The position numbers and the translations under genes are program-made. Positions 1-5,883 of a stretch of DNA of 7,887 bases are shown here, one piece after another. This DNA is from Bacteroidota bacterium (lineage in GTDB: Bacteria > Bacteroidota > Bacteroidia > SXHM01): contig SXHM01000146.1 in assembly GCA_005773695.1 (NCBI GenBank), forward strand, positions 1 to 7,887, written 5' to 3'. The notes beneath the pieces are model-generated. The model made no database searches. It saw only the letters and a program-made list of their open reading frames with translations, and was not told the DNA's origin. Each line of letters opens with the position of its first letter. Position 1 is the first letter of the stretch.

Positions 1-297
1 ATAGGCTTCAGGCTGATAATAATCGTAGTAAGAAACAAAATACTCAACTGCATTCTGAGGAAAGAATTGTTTGAACTCGCTGTATAATTGTGCAGCCAGC
101 GTTTTGTTGTGGCTCATGATCAACGTGGGTTTTTGCACCTGCTGAATAACGTTGGCTATTGTAAATGTTTTTCCCGAACCGGTAACACCCAGCAGCGTTT
201 GATTCTCGTCACCACGGTTTACCCCTTCCACCAATTGCTTAATTGCTTCCGGTTGATCGCCTGTGGGTTTGTAATCTGAGGTTAGTTGAAAATCCAT
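1..297 (-). CDS. uvrB: UvrABC excision nuclease subunit B, N-terminal 99 residues (partial)
   Basis: UvrB is the damage-verifying, helicase-like subunit of bacterial nucleotide excision repair. It is loaded by UvrA and then recruits UvrC. The minus strand translates without a stop from the ATG at 297 to the window edge. The start [19 protein letters not shown] is the classic UvrB N-terminus. The Walker A loop GVTGSGKT lies at residues 37-44, [19 protein letters not shown] at about 62-80, and the Tyr-rich start of the beta-hairpin ([10 protein letters not shown]) at 90-99. The gene is cut by the left edge; full-length UvrB is about 670 residues, so roughly 85% is missing. It is divergent from the gene at 390. 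The ATG at 297 is chosen because the family alignment begins there and a promoter-like box sits only 7 nt upstream. Identification is essentially certain from motif order. Confidence 0.98.
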   Translation of the reverse strand, partial: MDFQLTSDYKPTGDQPEAIKQLVEGVNRGDENQTLLGVTGSGKTFTIANVIQQVQKPTLIMSHNKTLAAQLYSEFKQFFPQNAVEYFVSYYDYYQPEAY

Positions 298-304
298 TCA
301 AGTA

Positions 305-312
305 CAAAGTTA
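305..312 (-). promoter_or_regulatory. Bacteroidota -7 promoter box for uvrB
   Basis: On the minus strand these bases read TAACTTTG, an exact match to the Bacteroidota -7 consensus TAnnTTTG. Only 7 nt separate the box from the uvrB ATG. Transcription starting a few bases after the box would therefore give a leaderless or nearly leaderless mRNA. A clean -33 TTTG was not found; there is only a T-rich stretch at about the right distance. A one-mismatch copy (TAAACTTTC) lies just upstream and could be an alternative box. Confidence 0.55.
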
Positions 313-359
313 GAAAGTTTAGAAACTATAAATGTTTATTAAGTTGAGGAGTTACTGAA

Positions 360-367
360 TACCTTTG
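360..367 (+). promoter_or_regulatory. Bacteroidota -7 promoter box for the gene at 390
   Basis: The bases TACCTTTG match the TAnnTTTG consensus exactly. They lie 22 nt before the ATG at 390, leaving a short A-rich leader. A TTTA at 335-338 sits at about the expected -33 distance but is not the consensus TTTG. Together with the box at 305-312 this makes a compact divergent promoter region between uvrB and the unknown gene. Confidence 0.55.
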
Positions 368-389
368 TGAAATCATTTTAAAAAAAAGT

Positions 390-1043
390 ATGACGGACAA
401 AAAAGAAGAAACACCCGATAAAGTTTTGTTAAGAAATGCACAGGAAGAAATTGTCCGCAGTCAGGTTGAACGTTTTCGTAAAGATTATGACGAATATTTT
501 AAACGAAAAGACACTGAAAAATTAGTGAAGTTTTTCTTTGAACAGATTTATGATCTGGAGGCACAGGATACCATTATTCAGATTGCTATAAACACCTACC
601 AGAAAGTAAAAGGGCAACTGAATGAAAACACCCGCGAGAACCTTGAAAACCTGATTGAACTTAATCAGCTAACCCATGCTCTTGACCGCAAAATGGCTGC
701 ACTTCTAATTAAAAAAGGTTGGAAAGAAGGAGTAAAAATAAACCTTGAAGAATACTTTGTTTTATACAAAGAATTAGGCCTGGAAGCCGAAAGACGCGAA
801 CAACTTTTTGTAGCACTGAAGTGTATGCTGGTAAGTCATCAACTGGCTCATCGACCTTTTAACGAAGTTCTGCTGAAAGCCGCTTACGGCTTTGCTATTA
901 TGTTTGGCGTAATGCCTTTGTATCATTTTGCCAATGATGGGTTCAAGGCAACAGTTGCCGTTAGCAGAGATGTCTTCAATAAGTTTATTGACCGCGTTAC
1001 CGAAGTAGAGATGGGCTATATTAATAAGGCGTTCGGAAAGTAA
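390..1043 (+). CDS. conserved-looking hypothetical protein, helical, cytoplasmic
   Basis: I do not recognise the family of this 217-residue protein. It has no signal peptide or lipobox. Its N-terminal third is highly charged (Lys/Glu/Asp-rich, about residues 1-45) and the rest reads as alternating amphipathic helices with few Pro or Gly, so an all-alpha soluble fold is likely. The most hydrophobic stretch is about 160-180 (LLKAAYGFAIMFGVMPLYHF), too mixed for a confident membrane helix but able to be a buried or peripheral helix. The single Cys is C145. The ATG at 390 follows an A-rich leader (AAAAAAAAGT), which suits Bacteroidota translation starts, and a good -7 box lies 22 nt upstream. It is divergent from uvrB and convergent with the secreted protein at 1046, so it is probably transcribed alone. 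Its coding status is well supported by length, composition and promoter; its function is unknown. Confidence 0.85.
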   Translation: MTDKKEETPDKVLLRNAQEEIVRSQVERFRKDYDEYFKRKDTEKLVKFFFEQIYDLEAQDTIIQIAINTYQKVKGQLNENTRENLENLIELNQLTHALDRKMAALLIKKGWKEGVKINLEEYFVLYKELGLEAERREQLFVALKCMLVSHQLAHRPFNEVLLKAAYGFAIMFGVMPLYHFANDGFKATVAVSRDVFNKFIDRVTEVEMGYINKAFGK

Positions 1044-1045
1044 AC

Positions 1046-1750
1046 CTACTTAGTTACTACTAATTTTTTAGTAGCTACTGCTTTGTCATCCACTATAAGT
1101 GAATAGAAGTAAACTCCGGATTCAAGTCCGCTTAATTGAATTTCTACAGATGCAAATTTTTCTGTGAGGTCAATAACTTTCACTTTTGCGCCAAGCATAT
1201 TATGCATTTCAATTTTCGCAGCACGTGCATCGTTGCGCAGTGTGTAATTAATTTTTGTTGTGTTTGCAGCAGGGTTAGGATATGCTGACGAAACGGTGTT
1301 TGCATCAGAATACATAAGCGTTTCAACTCCGGTTGGAGAGGCGTAGAAATAGGCATTAACGCAAATAGAGTCGCTTTGGTCTGCCTGATTGAAAAAACAA
1401 TACTGAATATGGCTGGTACCGGCATTACCCTGAGGTTCATAGTCTCCATAAAAATCGAAAATAGTATCTCCGGGAGCTATGGTAAGCGCATTAACAGAAA
1501 TATCGGTTGATGGTCCGTAACAAACGTCCCAGCAGAAATAATTTACAGTATTGGCAACAACATTATGTTCAATACGCTTTACTTTCAGATTTACGGAAGA
1601 TCCCGTAAGGTTCTTTATATAAGCTCTTCCTGTCATCATTGTGTTAACATCAGCCCATTGGTCAAGTGCAAGATAAGTAAATTCATAGTTTTGAGCGAAG
1701 GTAAAAGTTGCAACAAACAGTGCAAGTAAAAGTGTAGCAATTTTTTTCAT
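1046..1750 (-). CDS. secreted T9SS type A sorting domain protein, unknown function
   Basis: This 234-residue exported protein is predicted to be released or surface-attached by the type IX secretion system. Residues 1-19 are a Sec signal peptide (MKKIATLLLALFVATFTFA), with Q20 as the likely first mature residue. Residues 21-140 form a beta-rich domain with four cysteines, C73 and C77 in CWDVCY plus C118 and C130, which could make two disulfides. A T9SS type A sorting domain follows from about 157 (YPNPAANTTKINY) to the end (GVYFYSLIVDD...KKLVVTK). An upstream in-frame TTG at 1783 is rejected: it lies inside the promoter's -7 box (1781-1788) and would put a charged extension before the signal peptide. 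The mature domain resembles unnamed small Bacteroidota cargo proteins; no enzyme motif is visible. The stop codon is 2 bp from that of the convergent gene, with no clear terminator. Confidence 0.9.
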   Translation of the reverse strand: MKKIATLLLALFVATFTFAQNYEFTYLALDQWADVNTMMTGRAYIKNLTGSSVNLKVKRIEHNVVANTVNYFCWDVCYGPSTDISVNALTIAPGDTIFDFYGDYEPQGNAGTSHIQYCFFNQADQSDSICVNAYFYASPTGVETLMYSDANTVSSAYPNPAANTTKINYTLRNDARAAKIEMHNMLGAKVKVIDLTEKFASVEIQLSGLESGVYFYSLIVDDKAVATKKLVVTK

Positions 1751-1780
1751 TTTTATTTTTGATTTAAGTAAACAGTGTCG

Positions 1781-1788
1781 CAAAGGTA
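1781..1788 (-). promoter_or_regulatory. Bacteroidota -7 promoter box for the secreted protein at 1046-1750
   Basis: The minus strand reads TACCTTTG, an exact TAnnTTTG match, 30 nt upstream of the ATG at 1750. A start a few bases downstream gives a leader of about 25 nt that becomes A-rich just before the ATG. No clear -33 TTTG was found. The box overlaps the alternative TTG start codon and so argues for the ATG at 1750. Confidence 0.55.
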
Positions 1789-1839
1789 ATATAATCGCTA
1801 AAAAAGAGTTAAATAAATGTCAGGAGTTTAAAAATAATA

Positions 1840-1847
1840 TACTTTTG
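1840..1847 (+). promoter_or_regulatory. Bacteroidota -7 promoter box for the Omp28/T9SS gene at 1891
   Basis: The bases TACTTTTG fit TAnnTTTG. They lie 43 nt upstream of the ATG at 1891, predicting a leader of roughly 35-40 nt. No good -33 TTTG is visible at the usual spacing. With the minus-strand box at 1781-1788, about 51 bp away, it forms a back-to-back promoter pair for two T9SS cargo genes. Confidence 0.5.
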
Positions 1848-1890
1848 TTGCTGTTAATTTACAATCAATATACACCTAATCATCAACCTA

Positions 1891-3600
1891 ATGAAACAAA
1901 TTTTTACAAAATTTTTAGCCTTAATGATTGCTGTTTTTACAGCTAATTTTGTTCAGGCGCAATGCCCGGGAGGTCAATCTGAGATTTCAATTACCATAGT
2001 TGAAGACAATTATGGTTCTGAAACAAGCTGGGAACTAACTGACGGAACAAACACTTTATTAAGCGGAGGTCCTTATGTAGACGGCAACAACGGAACAAGC
2101 CACACTGAAACAGTTTGTGTTCCGCACGGCACTCAACTTACTTTCATTATTGAAGACGGATATGGTGACGGTATTTGCTGCGCTTACGGAAACGGATCAT
2201 ACACTGTAAAAATGAACGGTTGCAATACCGTTGCAAGCGGTGCTGAATTTACTGACAGCGAAACTTCGAACTTTACTGTTGTGGCTCAACCCAACGTTGA
2301 CCTAGCTGTAACTTCATTTGATATTGATCCTATTATTGTAATGGGCAGCACTCCAATTCAGGGAACAATTGCAAACCTGGGTTCAAGCGGTGTTCAGTCA
2401 TTTGATTTGAACTACAGCATTGATAACGGAGCAACTGTTACACAAACCATTAACAGCACCATTGGTTCTTGCGCTACGTATGATTACGATCACGGAACAG
2501 AGTGGAATGCAAATGCATCAGGAACCTATTCGGTTAAAGTTTGGGTAAGTAATGTTACCGGTGGCGACCAGGATGATACAAATGATGAAATGACAAAAGA
2601 AGTTTCTGTAGCAACACAAAGTGTTCCAAGCCTTCCTTTATTTGAAGAATTCACCAGTTCAACATGCGGCCCATGCGCTGCATTCAATGTAGACTTTGAC
2701 CCTTACCTGACTTCTGTAAACACCAACATTCCCGGTGGAGATGTTGCAGCTGTAAAATACCAGATGAACTGGCCAAGCCCGGGAAATGACCCCAGCTATA
2801 ATCCTGACGGAAATACACGCAGAGGTTTTTACGGAGTTTCAGGTATTCCTGACCTTTTCCTGAACGGAATGCCAAGCGGAGGCAGCTCACAGGAAGTGTC
2901 TGCGGCAAAGGCAAAGCCTTCTTTTGTAAACATTCAACTTTCTTATGCACTTAACTTCCAGAACGAGGTTGATGTTACAGCGGTGGTAACACCTTATGCT
3001 GATCTTCCGGGCAACATTAAATTATTCATTGCTGTAACTGAAGACTACTATGAATATACTGCAAGCACTACTTCTCAGGATGATTTCCATTTTGTTGAGC
3101 GTAAAATGCTACCGAATGCAAACGGAAATACACTTTCAAATGTAACAGCAGGAACACCGATTACTGTTAACAAAGCATACTCATTTACAGTTGGTGGCCC
3201 GGCTCAGGGCAACTATAACCTGTGGGAAAGCATTGATGACATTACTGTCGTAGCTTTTGTTCAGAATATGGACACCAAAGTAGTTTATCAGGCAGCTATT
3301 GCCAACACCCCTGCTACCATTGGTATTGATGAGTCTGCAGCAGCAATCGGCCTGCAGGTTTACCCAAACCCTTTCAGCAACCAAACCAATGTTTACTACA
3401 CTGTTGAAGGTATGGAAGATGTAAATGTGCGCGTTTACAACCTTACCGGTCAGGAGGTTTATGCAAATGATTTTGGTTTGCAGACAGCTGGTCAGCATAA
3501 CTTCCAGATTAATGGAGAAAACTTTGCAGCAGGCATGTATGTAATGAACCTGAACATAGGCAACAAAACCGTTTCTCATAAACTTTCAGTTACCAAATAA
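1891..3600 (+). CDS. Omp28-like thioredoxin-fold protein with YGDGICC module, CARDB-like domain and T9SS sorting domain
   Basis: A modular secreted protein of 569 residues. A signal peptide covers 1-23 (FVQA then Q24). Residues 25-132 form a Cys-rich beta module of the DNYGSETSWEL...DGYGDGICCAYGNGSY type (C25, C76, C96, C97, C111). Residues 135-243 resemble a CARDB/Ig-like adhesion domain (GTIANLGSSGVQSF; VKVWVSNV). Residues 247-470 match the Omp28-related thioredoxin-like family: FEEFTSSTCGPC with C259/C262 as active-site pair, and GIPDLFLNG with the likely cis-Pro at 320. A T9SS type A domain runs from about 487 (LQVYPNPFSNQTNVYY) to the end (KLSVTK). The domains imply a surface or secreted thiol-disulfide or binding protein; the substrate is unknown. 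The ATG at 1891 is chosen for its signal peptide and upstream promoter box; no Shine-Dalgarno is seen. It precedes a strong terminator, then a second redox operon whose last gene is a paralogue of its Omp28 part. Confidence 0.92.
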   Translation: MKQIFTKFLALMIAVFTANFVQAQCPGGQSEISITIVEDNYGSETSWELTDGTNTLLSGGPYVDGNNGTSHTETVCVPHGTQLTFIIEDGYGDGICCAYGNGSYTVKMNGCNTVASGAEFTDSETSNFTVVAQPNVDLAVTSFDIDPIIVMGSTPIQGTIANLGSSGVQSFDLNYSIDNGATVTQTINSTIGSCATYDYDHGTEWNANASGTYSVKVWVSNVTGGDQDDTNDEMTKEVSVATQSVPSLPLFEEFTSSTCGPCAAFNVDFDPYLTSVNTNIPGGDVAAVKYQMNWPSPGNDPSYNPDGNTRRGFYGVSGIPDLFLNGMPSGGSSQEVSAAKAKPSFVNIQLSYALNFQNEVDVTAVVTPYADLPGNIKLFIAVTEDYYEYTASTTSQDDFHFVERKMLPNANGNTLSNVTAGTPITVNKAYSFTVGGPAQGNYNLWESIDDITVVAFVQNMDTKVVYQAAIANTPATIGIDESAAAIGLQVYPNPFSNQTNVYYTVEGMEDVNVRVYNLTGQEVYANDFGLQTAGQHNFQINGENFAAGMYVMNLNIGNKTVSHKLSVTK

Positions 3601-3621
3601 TTTGACTGATTGCATTTGATA

Positions 3622-3668
3622 GAACCTGCGGTTGGCACGAATAATGCGAGCCGCAGGTTTTGTTTTTT
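3622..3668 (+). terminator. intrinsic terminator after the Omp28/T9SS gene
   Basis: A perfect 9-bp stem pairs AACCTGCGG (3623-3631) with CCGCAGGTT (3651-3659), extended by a possible G-U pair. The 19-nt loop can form a small inner GCA/TGC stem. TTTTGTTTTTT follows directly. This is a textbook Rho-independent terminator for the plus strand, beginning 21 nt after the stop codon. The T-tract is on one side only, so it should act in one direction. It lies between the gene at 1891 and the thioredoxin gene at 3683. Confidence 0.9.
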
Positions 3669-3682
3669 AAAACTATTTATTC

Positions 3683-4201
3683 ATGAAATCGATTTACGCT
3701 CTTATTCTGATTGCTTTTGCAACTGCCTCATTTGCTCAAACCGGAAACTCATTATTAGATGATGTGCGCGCACTGCCTTCGGTAGATATAAAAACACTGG
3801 ACGGAAAAACATTTAACTCAGCTAACTTCGACAACGAAGGCAAGCCGATGATTATCAGTTTTTGGGCAACATGGTGCACACCCTGTAAAAAAGAACTAAA
3901 CAACATCAACGAGATTTATTCGGACTGGCAGAAAGAAACAGGTGTAAAAATTATTGCCGTTTCCATTGACGATTCGCGCAACAATCCTAAAGTGCAGCCT
4001 TATGTAGATTCTCAGGCATGGGACTATGAAGTATATTTAGATCCAAATGGTGATTTAAAGCGGGCACTGAATGTGAACACCATTCCGCATACTTTTTTAG
4101 TAAGTGGTGATAAAAAAATTGTGTGGCAACATACCAGCTATGTAGAGGGCGATGAATTTCATCTTTATGATGAAGTGAAAAAGATTACAACTGTAAAATA
4201 A
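3683..4201 (+). CDS. exported TlpA/ResA-like thioredoxin
   Basis: A 172-residue thiol-disulfide oxidoreductase of the TlpA/ResA type, predicted to act in the periplasm. Proteins of this family usually reduce disulfides in exported partners such as apocytochromes, copper-site proteins or other redox proteins. Residues 1-18 are a signal peptide (MKSIYALILIAFATASFA) with Q19 next. After a short linker comes the thioredoxin fold: strand PMIISFWATWCTPCKKEL with active-site C65/C68 (CTPC), strand VKIIAVSIDDS, and NTIPHTFLV with the cis-Pro at 135. It has no lipobox and no membrane anchor beyond the signal peptide, so it should be soluble. It is the first gene of an operon with 19-nt gaps to the barrel gene and, after that, to the Omp28 lipoprotein. 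Only 14 nt separate it from the upstream terminator and no consensus promoter is visible there. Its physiological partner cannot be read from sequence. Confidence 0.93.
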   Translation: MKSIYALILIAFATASFAQTGNSLLDDVRALPSVDIKTLDGKTFNSANFDNEGKPMIISFWATWCTPCKKELNNINEIYSDWQKETGVKIIAVSIDDSRNNPKVQPYVDSQAWDYEVYLDPNGDLKRALNVNTIPHTFLVSGDKKIVWQHTSYVEGDEFHLYDEVKKITTVK

Positions 4202-4220
4202 TTTTTCTCTTTATAAATCT

Positions 4221-5864
4221 GTGAATTCTGTGTTAAAAAAACTCCTGTTATTTTCTTTCATCAGCATTTCGTTCTTTTCCTTTTCTCAGGAAAACCAGCA
4301 ACAAACACCTGACTATGGCGAGTTGCATGGCAATTTCCAGATTGATGCGCAATACTACAATCCTGATTCTGCCATTGGAGCACCGGAGGTTCCTGAAAAA
4401 ATGCGCATGAATGCTTTCGGAAATTTGATTTATACCCGCGGTCGTTTTACCGCAGGAGCAAGAATAGAGACATACCTTAACGCCTTGCAGGGGTTTGATC
4501 AACGATATAAAGGTGTTGGCATTCCGTATCGTTTTATCACCTACGATTACAAAGGATTAGAAATAACTGCAGGAAATTTTTACGAGCAGTTTGGAAGCGG
4601 GATGATTTTACGCGCCTATGAAGAGCGCGGGCTTGGATACGACAATGTGTTTGACGGCATTCGCATAAAATACACAATTGTAAAAGGTCTTACCGTTAAA
4701 GGCTTGGTGGCTTTGCAACGAACTTTCTTTGACCGCGGTCCCGGAATTGTGCGCGCTTTTGACGGTGAAATAAATATCAACGAATTGTTTAAAAAAATTG
4801 CAGAATCAAAAGCCAAATTAATTCTTGGCGGAAGCTTTGTAAGCAAATACCAAAGCGATCAGGACCCTGTTTACAAACTTCCCGAAAACGTGGGTGCATG
4901 GAGCGCACGATTGAATTTTATTTACGGCAAATTCAATCTTTCTGGCGAATATGCTTATAAGATTAACGATCCCTCATCCACAAATAAATTTATTTACAAA
5001 CCCGGAAGCGGCTTGCTGGTAACAGCTGCATGGTCAACAAAAGGACTTGGCCTGATTGTAAGCGCTAAACGGATTGACAACATGGATTTCCGCAGCGACC
5101 GAACTGCAACGGGAAACAATCTGCAAATAAATTATCTGCCGGCTTTAACGCGTCAACATACTTACAATCTTCCCGCCACCATTTACCCTTATGCCACACA
5201 GCCTAATGGAGAATTATCTTTACAAGCGGAGTTGACCTACACCATTAAAAAAGAAACCAAACTTGGTGGCAAATACGGAACAACTATCACCGTAAATTAT
5301 TCAACTGTGAACGGATTGGACACCACAACACTCTACAATGGTTTAGGATATGAGTCAAAATTCCTGAGCACAAACGGGCAGGCCTATTTCCGTGATTTCA
5401 ACATTGAAGTTTCACGCAAACTCAGCAAAAAAGTAAAACTGATTCTGCAATACCTTAATTTAGTTTACAATAAAGATGTGGTACAAGGATTATCGGGTTA
5501 CGGAACTGTGTATGCAGACATGGGAATTGTTGATGTCACATATAAATTCAATCAGAAATATGCCTTGCGCATGGAGCTGCAAAGCCTTACCACCAAACAG
5601 GATGAAGGAAGCTGGGCAATGGGCTTGCTGGAATTTACGCACAGTAAATATTTTGTGGCGGTTATGAACCAATACAATTACGGAAATGAAGTGGCTAAAA
5701 AGCGTCTGCACTACCCTAACATAACTGTTGGTTACCTGATGGATAAAGTGCGAATAACTGCTACATACGGTCGTCAGCGAGCGGGTATATTTTGCGTGGG
5801 CGGTGTTTGCCGTAATGTTCCCGCATCAAACGGATTAACCCTTTCAGTAATGATGAGTTTCTGA
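4221..5864 (+). CDS. outer-membrane beta-barrel-like protein, probable DUF6029 family
   Basis: A 547-residue protein with signal peptide 1-22 (LLLFSFISISFFSFS, then Q23) and almost entirely alternating, aromatic-rich beta-strand pattern (for example LNFIYGKFNLSGEYAYKI). It ends in the strand NGLTLSVMMSF, and a C-terminal Phe is the usual outer-membrane barrel signal. Size, pattern and neighbourhood suggest the Bacteroidota family DUF6029; that name is from memory and moderately sure. Function is unknown. The only cysteines are C525 and C530, in CVGGVCRNVPASNG between the last two predicted strands, a position that should face outside. The start is a GTG, at 4221 or the in-frame GTG at 4230; no ATG is available between the previous stop and the signal peptide. 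It lies between two thioredoxin-fold genes, with 19 nt on each side, which suggests shared function. No TonB plug or porin family motif was recognised. Confidence 0.88.
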   Translation: MNSVLKKLLLFSFISISFFSFSQENQQQTPDYGELHGNFQIDAQYYNPDSAIGAPEVPEKMRMNAFGNLIYTRGRFTAGARIETYLNALQGFDQRYKGVGIPYRFITYDYKGLEITAGNFYEQFGSGMILRAYEERGLGYDNVFDGIRIKYTIVKGLTVKGLVALQRTFFDRGPGIVRAFDGEININELFKKIAESKAKLILGGSFVSKYQSDQDPVYKLPENVGAWSARLNFIYGKFNLSGEYAYKINDPSSTNKFIYKPGSGLLVTAAWSTKGLGLIVSAKRIDNMDFRSDRTATGNNLQINYLPALTRQHTYNLPATIYPYATQPNGELSLQAELTYTIKKETKLGGKYGTTITVNYSTVNGLDTTTLYNGLGYESKFLSTNGQAYFRDFNIEVSRKLSKKVKLILQYLNLVYNKDVVQGLSGYGTVYADMGIVDVTYKFNQKYALRMELQSLTTKQDEGSWAMGLLEFTHSKYFVAVMNQYNYGNEVAKKRLHYPNITVGYLMDKVRITATYGRQRAGIFCVGGVCRNVPASNGLTLSVMMSF

Positions 5865-5883
5865 TTTTTAAAATATACGCCAC

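Noticed and set aside
88..279. Plus-strand open frame of 63 codons at the left edge
   Set aside because: It is antisense to uvrB, whose minus-strand translation matches the family residue by residue.
1052..1079. Inverted repeat (ACTACTAA, TTTT loop, TTAGTAG) at the end of the minus-strand secreted gene
   Set aside because: The stem is AT-rich, interrupted by two mismatches, lies within coding sequence and is not followed by a T-tract on either strand, so it does not qualify as a terminator.
1751..1783. N-terminal extension of the secreted protein from a TTG at 1783
   Set aside because: It lies in the -7 box and adds a charged segment (RHCLLKSKIK) before an otherwise ideal signal peptide starting at 1750.
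2684..2950. Minus-strand open frame inside the Omp28/T9SS gene
   Set aside because: It is a shadow of a well-supported multi-domain gene and has no recognisable protein features.
3181..3579. Minus-strand 132-codon open frame opposite the T9SS domain
   Set aside because: It is antisense to a region with clear protein motifs (YPNP to KLSVTK) and has no promoter or family match.
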